The translations under genes and the position numbers were made by a program. A stretch of 64,000 bases of DNA, taken from assembly GCA_003999685.1 (NCBI GenBank), contig CP021232.1, positions 930,001-994,000 on the forward strand. The letters are read 5' to 3'. Shown here piece after piece: positions 1 through 10,370 of this stretch. Within the stretch, counting starts at the first letter, position 1. Every line of letters begins with the position of its first letter. The DNA comes from Taiwanofungus camphoratus (lineage: Eukaryota; Basidiomycota; Agaricomycetes; Polyporales; Taiwanofungaceae). The notes under the pieces are model-generated. The model had not been told where the DNA came from. It searched no databases and saw nothing but the letters and a program-made list of their open reading frames with translations.

Positions 1-2
1 CA

Positions 3-755
3 TCCGGTTCCGCGTACCTCTACACCACACATCTCCGCCCTTTCTTCGCAGCACACGAGGAGCAGATCGACTCTGCGCTTGCGCAGTTCAAGGCGCGTCT
101 GTACACGTCCGCGCAGCGCGGCCTTCGCAAGGCCTGGGAACACGTAAGCGCGACGCTCCGCCAGATGCCCATGGCTGCTGCGGAGCAAGCACCACGAACA
201 GAGGCGCCGCTCGAAGAAGAGGCAAGCGTTAACAGGGGCGCACCCCCGACTCTCGCAGATCCACTGTCAGGTCCTACGCAGCTCGCACAGGGGCTCTGGA
301 GGAACTACGGCCCCTCTCTCCTTGCAGGAGGTGCTGCTCTGCTGCGGAACGCCCAAGCGTCTGCTGCGCGCGGGGCAGCCTCCGCTTCAGAAAGCACGTC
401 CGTGGAAGAGCGCAAGCGCCAGCTCCGAGCTGAGCTCGCGTCGCTCTCCGAGGAGCCCGCGCCATACGACCTTTCGCCTCTCTCCGACCCTGCACCAAGC
501 GTGGCCATCCCTCCCACTGCGGGTAGCACCTCCCGCAACTCCTCATCATCCTCGCTGCGCCAGCGCTCGGAGAGCAATAACGGCAGGTCGGCCTTCGAGG
601 AAGTGGAGGTGCCCTCGGATATGGAGGTCGAGGGTGATGCGCCGGGACAGCCTGCTCCGCCGCCTCTCCAGACGAGGCGCACGAGCTGGTTCGGCTGGGG
701 CGGCAGTCCGACTACGAGCAACACGAAGGGATACGAGCGCGTGAAGACGGACTAA
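3..755 (+). CDS. REEP/TB2-DP1/HVA22 family protein, 3' part
   Basis: This is the C-terminal part of a gene that begins before the window. The frame open from base 3 reads through to the stop at 753-755. Its first ~45 residues (GSAYLYTTHLRPFF, then HEEQIDSAL) match the end of the TB2/DP1/HVA22 domain, where a last hydrophobic hairpin is followed by a conserved HE-x-x-ID motif. Family members (yeast Yop1, animal REEPs) shape tubular endoplasmic reticulum by hairpin insertion. The remaining ~190 residues are Ser/Pro/Ala-rich and probably disordered, with a tail containing RRTSWFGWGGSP; this long tail is typical of the basidiomycete version rather than of short Yop1. A pyrimidine tract ending ttcgcag at about 50 resembles a splice acceptor, but the frame through it encodes conserved family residues, so I read it as coding. 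The domain call is firm; the gene start is not visible. Confidence 0.8.
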   Translation, partial: SGSAYLYTTHLRPFFAAHEEQIDSALAQFKARLYTSAQRGLRKAWEHVSATLRQMPMAAAEQAPRTEAPLEEEASVNRGAPPTLADPLSGPTQLAQGLWRNYGPSLLAGGAALLRNAQASAARGAASASESTSVEERKRQLRAELASLSEEPAPYDLSPLSDPAPSVAIPPTAGSTSRNSSSSSLRQRSESNNGRSAFEEVEVPSDMEVEGDAPGQPAPPPLQTRRTSWFGWGGSPTTSNTKGYERVKTD

Positions 756-1609
756 GAAGCGGGCGTTAGACGACTAGTACTTATTCTTTGGCAGGACTCT
801 CGCAGATGCTATCTTGCCCATGCCATGAGGGCTGTGCTGTACAATACTGTACATATATATATAAGATCAACCTGAACTTTGCATCATAGTTGTCGAATTG
901 AGTGTGAGTGCTGCTACGGTGCGTTTTCACATACTCTTCGGGATAGACAAATTCGCGAAACAGTGTTCATTGGTATCGGTACAAGTGTGGTCTGCTGCTA
1001 CAGAATTCAAGACACTGTACTATATGAGACAAAGAAACAAGGATGTGGGTCTAATCTACAAGACGGAAACTCGCTATCATATAAACGGCGAGAAAGAGGA
1101 TGGGAAAGGTGTGTAGGGGAAGGAGGCGAGGATATAAGAAGCGGAGAAAAGATGCAGGCGAACAATAGATGAGGGGATGGGTATATGGCAAGGAAGGGAT
1201 ATATGGCACGCGAGAAGGGCGCGGAAGGCGGGATAAATAGACGGATAAATGTGGGAGAAAAAATACGTATATAGAACGAATACATATCGAGAAGAGACAG
1301 GACGAAGGTATCCAGAAAAAGAAGGGGCGAATTGGTGCCACTTTCGTACTCCTTTGACAGAAGAACATTCGGGTATAGATTCTGATAGGTATGGTTGGTC
1401 GGCCTGATGTCGACTAATAAATAACAGACGAGGAAACCTGAGACGCCTCGAGAAGATCCAGTGTAAAAGAGCCTAGTAAATCAAGACCTGTCGTCGGAGA
1501 TACTAGAGACGATGCTTATCGTGCGAGTCAAAGACCGAAGACCAGATGCCAGAACCAGACTCGAGGCGAGAAGCAAGCCAGTCCAGGAGAACCATTGAAG
1601 CAGATGTGC
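756..1609. other. Convergent 3' intergenic region
   Basis: This lies between the stop of the REEP-family gene on + and the stop of the large membrane protein on -. It is AT-richer than the flanking coding DNA, with a TA-repeat tract near 850-862. Short open frames show no recognisable domain or good splice context. I expect two 3' UTRs and terminators here, and nothing else is supported. Confidence 0.5.
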
Positions 1610-4600
1610 TCAAGACGAGAGGAATGTATCTAGAGTAGTCATGCTCGGACCCGTGGTCTTCTGAGGTCCGCCGCGACGTTTCGGAGACTTGACACGAATT
1701 GGAACGTCACCAAGCACCGGCTGTACAGAAAATGTGCGTGGACATGCATCTTGTTCGCCTTTATCGTCTTCATCGTTTGTAGTAGTGCGGGCTGGACTTG
1801 ACGCCTGTTGCGTTTGCGAGAGGGAAACCATGTTCCTGGTGCAAAATGTTGACGATGAAGATAGTTGCTGTTCGTATCGAGACAGTGTCAGGGGCGACAT
1901 ATCCAAGGCAGACGGAGAGACAGAGACCCTTGAGACAGAGAGAGAATGAGACAAAGACGAACTTGAATCTGGATGGGGCTTCAACGTCGAAGAAGAATCT
2001 TGATGTGCACACGAGGCTTGAAGGGAGAACGCGACCATTTTTCCGGCGCCCACGCTCAGGAAGATGTCGTTCGACGAAGTAGTTTGAACAGTTGCTATAT
2101 ATCTTTCATAGAAGTCGTTCCATGCATGCTCATCCGCATCTTCGGCGAGGACTCGCGAGGACGGTTCCGTCTCGCCCTTTCAGAGGCGTAAGTCCTTGAG
2201 ACGCGGTGCAGGGAACGATGCACGTACGGATGATGTACCTGATGCCGTTGCCGGCGAGGTAGAAGGTGTGAACGACCGAGATGCCTCTACAGGCGTTTCG
2301 GCCGAGGCCTGCCATAAGAAAATCAGCACACGACAGCAACCCCAGCTAGTGTTACTCACTTTGGGGGTAGCACGACGGCTCCGCTGGCTGGCGGGATCGA
2401 TGAGGGCACGAATGGACAGGAGCGCCCCTGCAGCCAGTCGGGGACGTATGCGCGGTACCTCGGGTGCAACTGGCATGGCCTCGGTTGAGGACTCAGCCTG
2501 CGCCGTAGACGACTGAGGGTCCGTGGAAGACTGGGGCGCCGTTGGCAACTCAGATGCCGCCGTCTGGGCATCGTTCAATGAGGGTTCATTAGAAGATCCC
2601 ACAGCTTGATCTTGGCATGCCGCGGTCTGATCCGGGGGGACCTGTAAGTGATTCAAAGTCCAGTTCAGAGTTTGATCGCGAGCACAAAGCAAGGCCGCTC
2701 ACCTCGCCAAGAGTCAGACGTTCCATCTTCGCGACTAAGTTATCCATTTCTTTCGCCATGTTGAATGGTTCGCGATGCTCCGCCCTCTGACAAGACTGTG
2801 AGCGTTCGGATGATAGTTAAATACGAGAACATACCTCTTCATGATCGATGATCTAGCATGTGTCGCGTGAGCAGCGAAATCACGGTGAAGTACTACGAGG
2901 ACATACGGCATGAATGTAGTACTTGAAGTACAATTCCTCAAGAACCTTCCACCATGGGTAGAGGAGATCGGAGCCCGCAAATGGAAGCTCCCACCTGAAA
3001 CGCTCTGCATTGTGCATGGCCTCCATGAATCTACCTTTCCTCTTTCGATCCTGGAATTTCTTGCCACCTCGTTTGTTGTTTCTCGTGGTCGTATTAGGGG
3101 GACTACCACCGGCATTGCCTATAGCCGGAGCATTAGCGACAGCCTCCGGTGCAGACGCATACAACATACCACTTTTCACCGCCCGTCTGCCTGGGGCACC
3201 AGTAACAGTGTCAGACGCAGATCCACTCGATGAACCACTGTCCGCGAGCTTTTCGACTGTAACAGCAGACCTAGATACCGTAACGTTCGCATCATCAACG
3301 ACGTCCGCAACACCTTGGTGCGGACTGTCGTCAACAGCGGCGTCAGTGGCATCCAGGATGGCCGCAACTTCGGCAAGCTGGTCTTCGGCGCTGGGAACAT
3401 TCGTGACGAGGGCGTCGACGGTGGGGATGGGGGCTTCGAGTTTGATGACAGGGCAGTCAACGACGGAAACTCGGACTACGTGAGACTCGTCGACAAGGGC
3501 ATCATGAGTGATAACATCGTCTGGGGGCGTAGAGCCATAATCGGCGGGAGTACCGATTACGGGGGTATCGATGGCAGGGGTCACCTCTACGACGCAGGAA
3601 GTCTTGTGAGGCTGTGGAGTGGCCACGGAGTCAGAAAGGGAAGCGACATCGGCACTGGGGCCCACTACAGCGGCCTCGACAGTCACAGGGGCTGCAGTAT
3701 CGTCTTGGGACTGTTGATCACCCGTCGCAGGAACTGTGGACTCAAAGTCGACCGTAGCGGGGGCCGTGGGCGCAATGTCGGCCACATCGACCATGGTGAC
3801 AGCTGCGAGCTCAAATTCGACCGCAATAGGAGCCGAGGACGTGGTGTCATTTGGGATAGGATCCACCTCAGCAGTGTCAACCGTGTCAGTGGCGGGCACG
3901 ACATCAGTGGGGGTACCAGGCTCTGAGGGCGCAAAATCAAAGTCAATTGTGGTAGGGTCTGAGGGGGTGGAGTCGACCTTGCTGGCTGCCGCAGGCTCAA
4001 TGTCGGCCGCGGTAGCAGGTTCCGATGGCGTAGCAGTTCCCAAGGGCACGATGCCTCCCGCTACAGAAACGGAGGGATCAATGTCGATCGTTACAGGGGC
4101 CGCAGGCTCAACGTCCGCCATAGAAGTAGTTTCCAAGGGCACAATGTCTCCCGCCGCCGCTGCCGCCGAAGGCTCAATGTCGATCGTCGCCGAAAGCACG
4201 GGCTCGCAGTCGACCGTAGCGGGCGCTGCCGGCGCAATGTCGATGGCAGTTGGAGATGCAGGCTCGTTGTCGACAGCAGTGGGAGCCGCGACCTCAATTT
4301 CGACCACGGCAGGAACCGAGGGCGGAAAATCGACCGCAGAAGCACTTCCCGAGATCATGATGTCCCCCGCCGCAGGAGCTAAGTGTTCAATGTCGGTCGT
4401 CGCAGGAATCACAGATTCGAAGTCAACCATAATGGGCACAAAGTCAATCACAGTAGAAGACGCAGGCTCGACGTCGACGGTGTTCGCAGGAACCGACGGC
4501 ATGGTGTTAGCTGTGGTAGAAACCGAGGGCTCAGCGTTAACCAGGGTGGAAGTAGCAGGCTCCAAGTCGACCTTGGCAGGAGCCGTGGGCGTCGTGTCGA

Positions 4601-6041
4601 CAGGGGCAGTAGGAATCGACGCTACGCCCTCGATTCCTGATGCAGTTGACATCAAGCCCTCGGCTCCTGTCATGGTTGAAACCGAGGCTGTGGCTCCTAC
4701 CGCGGTCAACATCGCGTCGTTGGTTCCTGCGGCGGCCATCATCGCGCCCTCGGTTCTTGTTGTCACGGCTGACACTATGCTCTCGACCGGAGGAATCGCC
4801 GGGGTCATATCGACCGGAGGGGCCGCGGGAGTCGTGTCGACTGGAGGAGCCGAGGTCGCACTGTTAACCACGTCCGAGGTGTCGGAGGCCGGGATACCCG
4901 AGTCAGCAGCATTCGCAACACCGAGGTGCGAGTCGTTGCTGGGCACGGGTGCGGCGAGGGGGACCGACTTGCTCAGCGCGGCGAGGGCGAGGTCCTCGTC
5001 GAGCGTGTCCTTGACGGTGTAGCCAATCTTGATGGGGGCGGCCGCGAGGAAGTCCAGGAACGACGTGACAACGGGGGCAGGCTCCGTATACATGGCTACC
5101 GACAGCGTGTAATCTACAAACATCGCCCCGCTCTCGACAATCCGCCACTTGGCCCGTACGAACGCGTGCGCGGCAAGCGACGGCTTCAGCTGGGGCCGGC
5201 GCGACTGGGCGGACGACGTCAGGACACGGCATGTATGGACAAACTGTCAACGTACCGGGAGCGTGAAGCACAACACGGTCTGCTGCACAGGCCGGGGCGG
5301 ACGCGGCGGGCGGGCGTGGCGATCCTTGATGACGTACGTGACGAGGAACTTGTACGTTGCGAACGACACCAGCGCCTGGATGGAGACCACGACGATGAGG
5401 GCCAGCGCGACGGTGCACCACCACATGACGATATCGGGAGGCAGCACGAAGCTTGCCATGGGCCGGACGTCCTCGAAGCGCGGAGGTGCAGAGCCTGCTG
5501 CAGACGTGAAGGCCTGTGCCAAAGTCGGAGTCGGAGTCGGCTTCGGCTTCGGAGGCACGGTCGCGACGGGCACCAGCGCGGACGGCGGTCTGACGACCAG
5601 GTCGGAACACATCGCGGGCCCATACACGACCGGCTCCCAGCCGGCCGCCTGGGAGACGTTGCGCAGGCTGTCGAGTATGTCAGGGAGGGGGAGCACGACT
5701 GGCACAGCCAGGTCGGCGTCGAAGGAGGTCATGACGTCGGAGCGAGGGATGCTACGACGGTGCACTAAGACGAAGGAAAAGGTACTAGAAAATAAATAAA
5801 AACAGACGTACCCGAACCCCACGGCGAGGCTGCTCAGCATGGCGCCGAAGGGGGACACGACATGGACAAGCGCCGGCCAGCGGACGTCGGTGAGGATGGA
5901 GAAGGTAGCGGTGTGCCATGCCCCCAGGAGGGTCATGGCACCCATGAATAAATATGCGAGTGGTATAAACATTGTGTATGCGAGTAGCCGCACGGGGGGT
6001 GCGCGCTGGGGAGCGAGGGGGAAGACAGTGGTAAGAGGCAA
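1610..6041 (-). CDS. Large membrane protein with long Ala/Pro/Val/Asp repeat region
   Basis: I assemble seven exons: 6041-5256, 5204-2907, 2852-2835, 2795-2703, 2641-2360, 2308-2228 and 2176-1610. All six introns (39-60 bases) are phase 0, and the product is 1374 residues. The N-terminal exon carries at least three hydrophobic segments (around residues 15-45, 60-95 and 205-235), so it is a membrane protein. Exon 2 starts with a short conserved-looking stretch (FVRAKWRIVESGAMFVDYTL). It then runs for ~500 residues in an acidic repeat of the type xPAxVDxEPxxP, with longer duplications around IDIEPS...GDIVPL, and ends in a Lys/Arg-rich patch (RGGKKFQDRKRKGRF). The C-terminus is Ser/Thr-rich and ends LDTFLSS. 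I recognise no catalytic domain. A basidiomycete-restricted protein of the nuclear-envelope, ER or cell-surface type is only a guess. The exon chain is strong because every junction keeps frame. Confidence 0.72.
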
Positions 6042-6662
6042 GAACTATGGTTCGAATATTGGGAAATGGACCGCCTTATATCTCGCGCCCCGCGGCGCGT
6101 AAACATGTTTGTAGTTTTAAACAAACCGCGTCGGTCACGTGCCATCCAACATACCTAATACGGAAGGAACCCTTCCGCATTTGGCTGAATATGTCCATTT
6201 CGGGCAGGCAGTGTCGTCCGCAAAATGTTTGCGCACCCTGACTAGAGTGAATTCGTCCAAGAGCGGGCTGTATACGGCGCTATTTGCATAGCTGATGTTT
6301 TTGAGCGGGTTCCATAGTGCCGATGACACACGGACGATATCCCATATGCTGGTGGACAGCTGACCGAGAGCACATCAGTCGTCCGTAGGCTTCAAAACAA
6401 TACGTTTTAAGATCCATAGTCATGCTCTTGGAGCCGAACACCTTTCGTCCGTTCATGATACACGTTTCGAGATCTGAAGAATGATAAAAGAACGCGCATG
6501 ACGCAGGATCGTGAGATTCGAGCTTCACGGGCGGGCGTATGAGATTTCATATTCCACGCCACATGCGACATCCATAAGGGGAGAGAAGATCGTCGTGTGT
6601 CCAAGTCAACATAGAGTCCCAGCCGAGCATATTCACAGAAACCAGCAAGCCATACGTTGAGA
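6042..6662. other. Intergenic region, no gene seen
   Basis: This runs from the start of the repeat membrane protein to the stop of the first ferritin-like gene. It is AT-richer than its neighbours. The small open frames have no domain and no splice partners. It should hold the promoter of the former and the 3' UTR of the latter. Confidence 0.4.
6075..6081 (-). promoter_or_regulatory. Possible TATA box of the repeat membrane protein
   Basis: ATATAAG on the minus strand lies about 35 bases before the ATG at 6041. The spacing to the ATG is short, so the mRNA leader would be very short or this is not the functional box. Confidence 0.25.
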
Positions 6663-7818
6663 CTACGCCCCCTGCGCTTCACTCGCCATCGAGTCAAACG
6701 GGAACTGCACAATAGCCAGGCCGCTGACCATCTGCCCGTCCCCGAGCGGCGCCTGGTCGCTGCTCACGACACCAACATACGCCGAGCCGTGCAGCCCGTC
6801 CGGCACCGCCGTCGCCCCGCTCTTCCCGTCTCCATTCATGTCAACGCTCGTGAACACGACCTGCAGCCCATCAAGCCACGCGGCGTACAGCGGCGACGCG
6901 TTGGTAGGGTTCGCGAAGGTTAGCGTGACGCTCGAGTTGGGCGCCGGGCTCGAGGGCGAGAGCGTCAGCGCGGGAAGCGGCGTGACCGGGAGCGGAGGGT
7001 TGGAGGACGGGCAGCTGGTGATGAATTGCGCTGTGGAGACGCGGACGCAAGGTGTGAGTGAGCATTGAAGGAGAGGGAGGGAGAAGACGCACCTGCGAGC
7101 GAGTACACCCCGCTCGGGCTGAGAGGTGTCTCGAACGGGCCGTCCCACGGCTGTAGCTTAAGGACGGAGGACGAAATCCAGCTTTCCTGGCGCTGCTCGA
7201 CGGCCAGGATGGACTGAGACCACGCGCAGTCTGTCAGCCTCGGACATCAGAGCAGAATACGAGCAGAAGTTACGCACCGCCGCGGCCGCGAGCGTGTCCT
7301 TGTCCGAGAGAAATTTCGAAGCGCCCAGGTACGCGGACGCGCCGACGCCCTCGATCGCCATCGCGAGCGCGACGAAGCCCTGCGGGTCCGAGTACGGGCT
7401 GCCAGTGCGCGCGCCGTCAGTCCCGCCCAGGAAGCGCCAACATCGGTAACCCGCAACTCACAAGCTGTACGTGCACGGCTGCGGCGCGGCGTTGCCGAGC
7501 GCGCTCGTGAGAAACGCGACGTGCGTCTGCTCGTGCTCGCTGATCTGCTCGAAGCGGCCGCGCACCCACGGCGGAAAGCCCGCATCCGCGAACGCTTGCG
7601 CGTCGTACGTGCCCAGCGCGCCCGTGTAGAACGCGTTCTCGAGCAGCTCGAGCGTCAACGCGTACTGCAGGATGTTCGTGTCTGCGCGAACCCATTGGAG
7701 GGTGAAGTGAGTATGACTAAGACGAGGGGAAGGGCAGCTTACCGGAGGGCGCAGGAGGCGGAGCAGCGAGGACAGTAGAGGCGCTGGCGAGGGCGAGGAG
7801 GAGTGAAGGGTAAAGCAT
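6663..7818 (-). CDS. Ferritin-like (Rds1-type) secreted protein, copy A
   Basis: Five exons read 7818-7743, 7681-7462, 7398-7278, 7213-7093 and 7030-6663 and give 301 residues. The start is set by a clean signal peptide (MLYPSLLLALASASTVLAA). The mature protein opens with the PF13668 ferritin-like core: ILQYALTLELLENAFY, then a PPWVRGRFEQI-x-EHEQTHVAFL block that supplies the Glu and His residues of a di-iron-type four-helix bundle. It continues through CTYSFPYSD, EGVGASAYLGA and LKLQPWDGPFETPLSP. The last ~110 residues resemble a beta-sandwich tail. Relatives include fission yeast Rds1, linked to starvation stress, and plant desiccation-related proteins; the biochemical role is unsettled. 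A TATA-like element lies ~115 bases before the ATG. Copy B at 12550-13822 has the same exon sizes and phases, so the pair arose by duplication. Family assignment is secure and function is inferred. Confidence 0.88.
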
Positions 7819-7930
7819 CTTCGAGTCGTTGAGAAAGGGAAGAGGTGAGAGTGGAGGATGGAGGACAAAGGAGTGTGAGTGTCTTGTGCACGAGGAACTC
7901 GACAAGGAGATACGGCTTTGTGGAAGCGGC

Positions 7931-7937
7931 TTTTATG
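7931..7937 (-). promoter_or_regulatory. TATA-like element of ferritin-like copy A
   Basis: CATAAAA on the minus strand sits 113-119 bases before the ATG at 7818. Copy B carries TATAAAG at almost the same distance, which supports both. Confidence 0.45.
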
Positions 7938-8956
7938 TGTCTGTGCCGGAGGCGGGCACGCGGCTGACCTGGCAAACAACAGGTGGGGGAGGCTGACAAG
8001 AAGCTGACAAGAGGCGGACAGGCATCGAGAAGTTGTCCACCGGTCGGATGCGCTATGAAAGGTTGGACAAGGCATTGTTCAATACTAGTAACTTCTCCGG
8101 TATGCGGTTTAGATCGGTGCAGCATTGAGTCTCATCGATTGAAATTCATGCATACCAAGCATCGCCAAATATGTGGCCCGCCCGCAGCCTCAGGCCTCAA
8201 GGGTGGATAAAGCAGGAGCCTCATTTTCTGCCGTATGCGTTAAGCTGTGAGTAAGTAGCTGGTTGGGTTTGAGCCGAGCGGTCATTGCACAAAATCATCG
8301 TCAGTTCTGCCACCACGTCGCGAGGCTGAATTCCACTTCCAACTTCTCCGTGCCACTCTTCCCATCCAATAGGACCTCAAAGGGCAGACAAGCTTTCTGT
8401 GACATAGTAAATCTTGCAGATGTAGGGTTGAATGAGGTATGCACCCCATATTTGAAGGAACTACGACCGAGTCGCAGCAAGCAAAACGGGTAATCGCAAG
8501 AAGCCAGTGGTGGTCCGAGACATGGGTTTTCTTCAAAGGTTGCCACCAGCTGATGATACCAAGCAAGTGGAAGTTGTAAAGGCAGAGTTTGGGCACGAGA
8601 AAGGTAGACACTTGTCAGTATTCAATGATCGTACAGCATATGCATGAGCACGTCAAGCTTGAGCTTCTTTTTGGGTCTAGAAATTTGAATAAATGACCTT
8701 GCGTGTGACGCGGACATCCAGGTAGTAGATATCATATCCATCGTCAAGAGAACATTCAGTTTCCATTCCAATCATGAGCTCGAATAACGTCTACGGTTAT
8801 CCGTTCAGACAGTCATTAGAATCAATTTAGGGCAGGTTCACTCTTCGAGTCTGTCGAAAAGGGAAGGCGACATTCCATATACGGTATCTGGCAATTTTGT
8901 GCGCCGAGTCAGGCTTGTTCAGTTTGTTCCTGCAAGGATCTCTCATATCTGCAGAC
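7938..8956. other. Divergent upstream region of ferritin-like copy A and the MYND gene
   Basis: This region separates two divergent genes. An open frame on the minus strand (8301-8546) ends in a protein-like stretch (MSQKACLPFEVLLDG, then LEVEFSLATWWQN), which could be a last exon or a gene remnant. I cannot find convincing upstream exons or a domain, so I do not call it as a gene. Otherwise only promoter sequence is expected. Confidence 0.3.
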
Positions 8957-10370
8957 ATGGAACGACTCAGCAGAAGGGAAACATTGTCAATTTTGTCGGC
9001 CATAGGTGTCGAGCTCCCTCCAGAAACAAGGCTCTCAGACGAAGCCTTGGAGAAACGTCTGAAGCAAGCCATCAACGCCGCCTAATGCTTGGCCTAACAC
9101 ATCCTAAACTCACCCCTCAACCTTGCCACTCTGGCGGCCTGGCCTTCTACGTCGCCTGGCGACGACCGTTCCGTGCACGACGCGGTGAAAAGGGGCGACA
9201 TGGCCGAGGCGCTCGCGAACATCGAGGCGCGCATGCAGGGCAGGGACAACGCCGTCGCCCTCTATCAGAACGCCGTGCTCGACCTGCGCCAGACGCTCAT
9301 GGCTCTCGCGTCCATGTTGGACGAGGGGCGGCGGTGGTGTGATGCAGGACCCGCAGTGCCAGACTAGCGCCATCAACATCCGGGTGCGTGTGTTCTCCCA
9401 GGCTCCGCGCCGGATAGCTTGTTCGACCCGCACGCTCTGACGTGCGCGCGCCCCAGCTGATTTTCGTGCACGAGCTAGATGCCCAGACGCCTCTCATCAC
9501 GCTCCTGTACCAATCCATCACCAGCGCGAACCCGCTGCCGGGCATCGAATGGGTCCAGGCGCAGATGGCCAAGCAGAGCCGCCAGGGCGTCCTGCAGAAC
9601 ATCAAAGCGACGCCGCTGGAGCAGAAGCTCATGCTGAGGCTGCTCGCGCTGAACGCGGCACACCTCGCTGCAGGCTTCAAGCCCGCGCGGGACCGCACCG
9701 AGCAGGGCTTCCGCGCCTCGTTCCTGCTGCCCGTCGGCCCGCTCTCGTTCGAGGACCTCGGTAAGCTCAACATCGACACCGGGTGCGCGCTCTGCGGCGC
9801 GAAGACCGCCAGCCGGTGCGCGCAGTGCCAGTCGGCCGCGTACTGCGGGCCAGGTGCGTCCGCTCCACACGTCTTCCGCCCCCACCTCACGCGCTGCACC
9901 TAGCGTGCCAGCGCGCGGACTGGCCCGCGCACAAGCCGACCTGCCGCCCGCTCAAGGGCGGCGTCTGGCGCACGGTGCCGTTCGTGAACGTCCCACCGGA
10001 GATGGAGGACATGTACGCCACGACGGTGAACCGCTTCACCACGCGCGGCGCGCCCGCGGGCGCCATCTCGCGCAAGACGAACGCGGTCCCGCCGCCGAGC
10101 GTGCACGGCGCGCGGCTGTTCCTCGTCAAGCTGCAGCTCGGTGCCGGCGGCAGCGCGGGGCGCGTGCTCGTGTACGACCGGCAGCGCTCGCTCGAGGTGC
10201 ACATCCTGCGCGAGCGCGCGCCCGTGCCGTTCGGCGAGATACAGGCGGAGATGGCGGGCCCGCGCGGCGGCTACCGCGGGGTGAAGATGTATCGCTGGGC
10301 GCGTCGTGTGGGCGACTGGGAGCTGAGCCTGTGCTTGGACAAGGAGCCGCAGACGGAGATCAAGTGGTAG
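8957..10370 (+). CDS. MYND zinc-finger protein, 5' part apparently disrupted
   Basis: The start at 8957 opens with MERLSRRETLSILSAIGVE, a typical start of agaricomycete MYND proteins. The recognisable parts are exon 1 (8957 to ~9085), exon 2 (to 9383), exon 3 (9457-9853) and exon 4 (9904-10370). The finger spans the last junction: CALCGAKTASRC-x2-C, then YCGPACQRADWPAHKPTC, matching C-x2-C...YC-x3-C-x7-H-x3-C. MYND fingers bind Pro-rich peptides in partner proteins; the rest is an uncharacterised fungal domain. Oddities: exons 1 and 2 lie in the same frame but two TAA codons separate them (near 9083 and 9095), and no GT..AG intron fits. Near 9340 the homologous reading (GRRWC then MQDPQCQTSAINIR) shifts by one base. 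Either the gene is decaying, or the sequence has errors, or only the 3' part is expressed. It sits between the two ferritin-like copies. Confidence 0.6.

Noticed and set aside
14-50. Possible intron ending at the pyrimidine tract TTTCTTCGCAG
   Set aside because: The translated sequence through it matches the conserved end of the TB2/DP1/HVA22 domain.
3736-5022. 428-codon open frame on the + strand
   Set aside because: It is antisense to the acidic repeat of the minus-strand membrane protein. The repeat's codon pattern keeps the opposite frame open. It reads as Ser/Thr/Gly/Ala repeats without any fold.
5767-5813. Possible 47-base intron (GTACGT...CTTAG) in exon 1 of the repeat membrane protein
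   Set aside because: Removing it shifts the frame into a stop within a few codons, while the unspliced reading encodes a plausible hydrophobic segment.
8301-8546. Minus-strand open frame with protein-like end
   Set aside because: No partner exon, start context or domain could be found, so it is noted only in the gap description.
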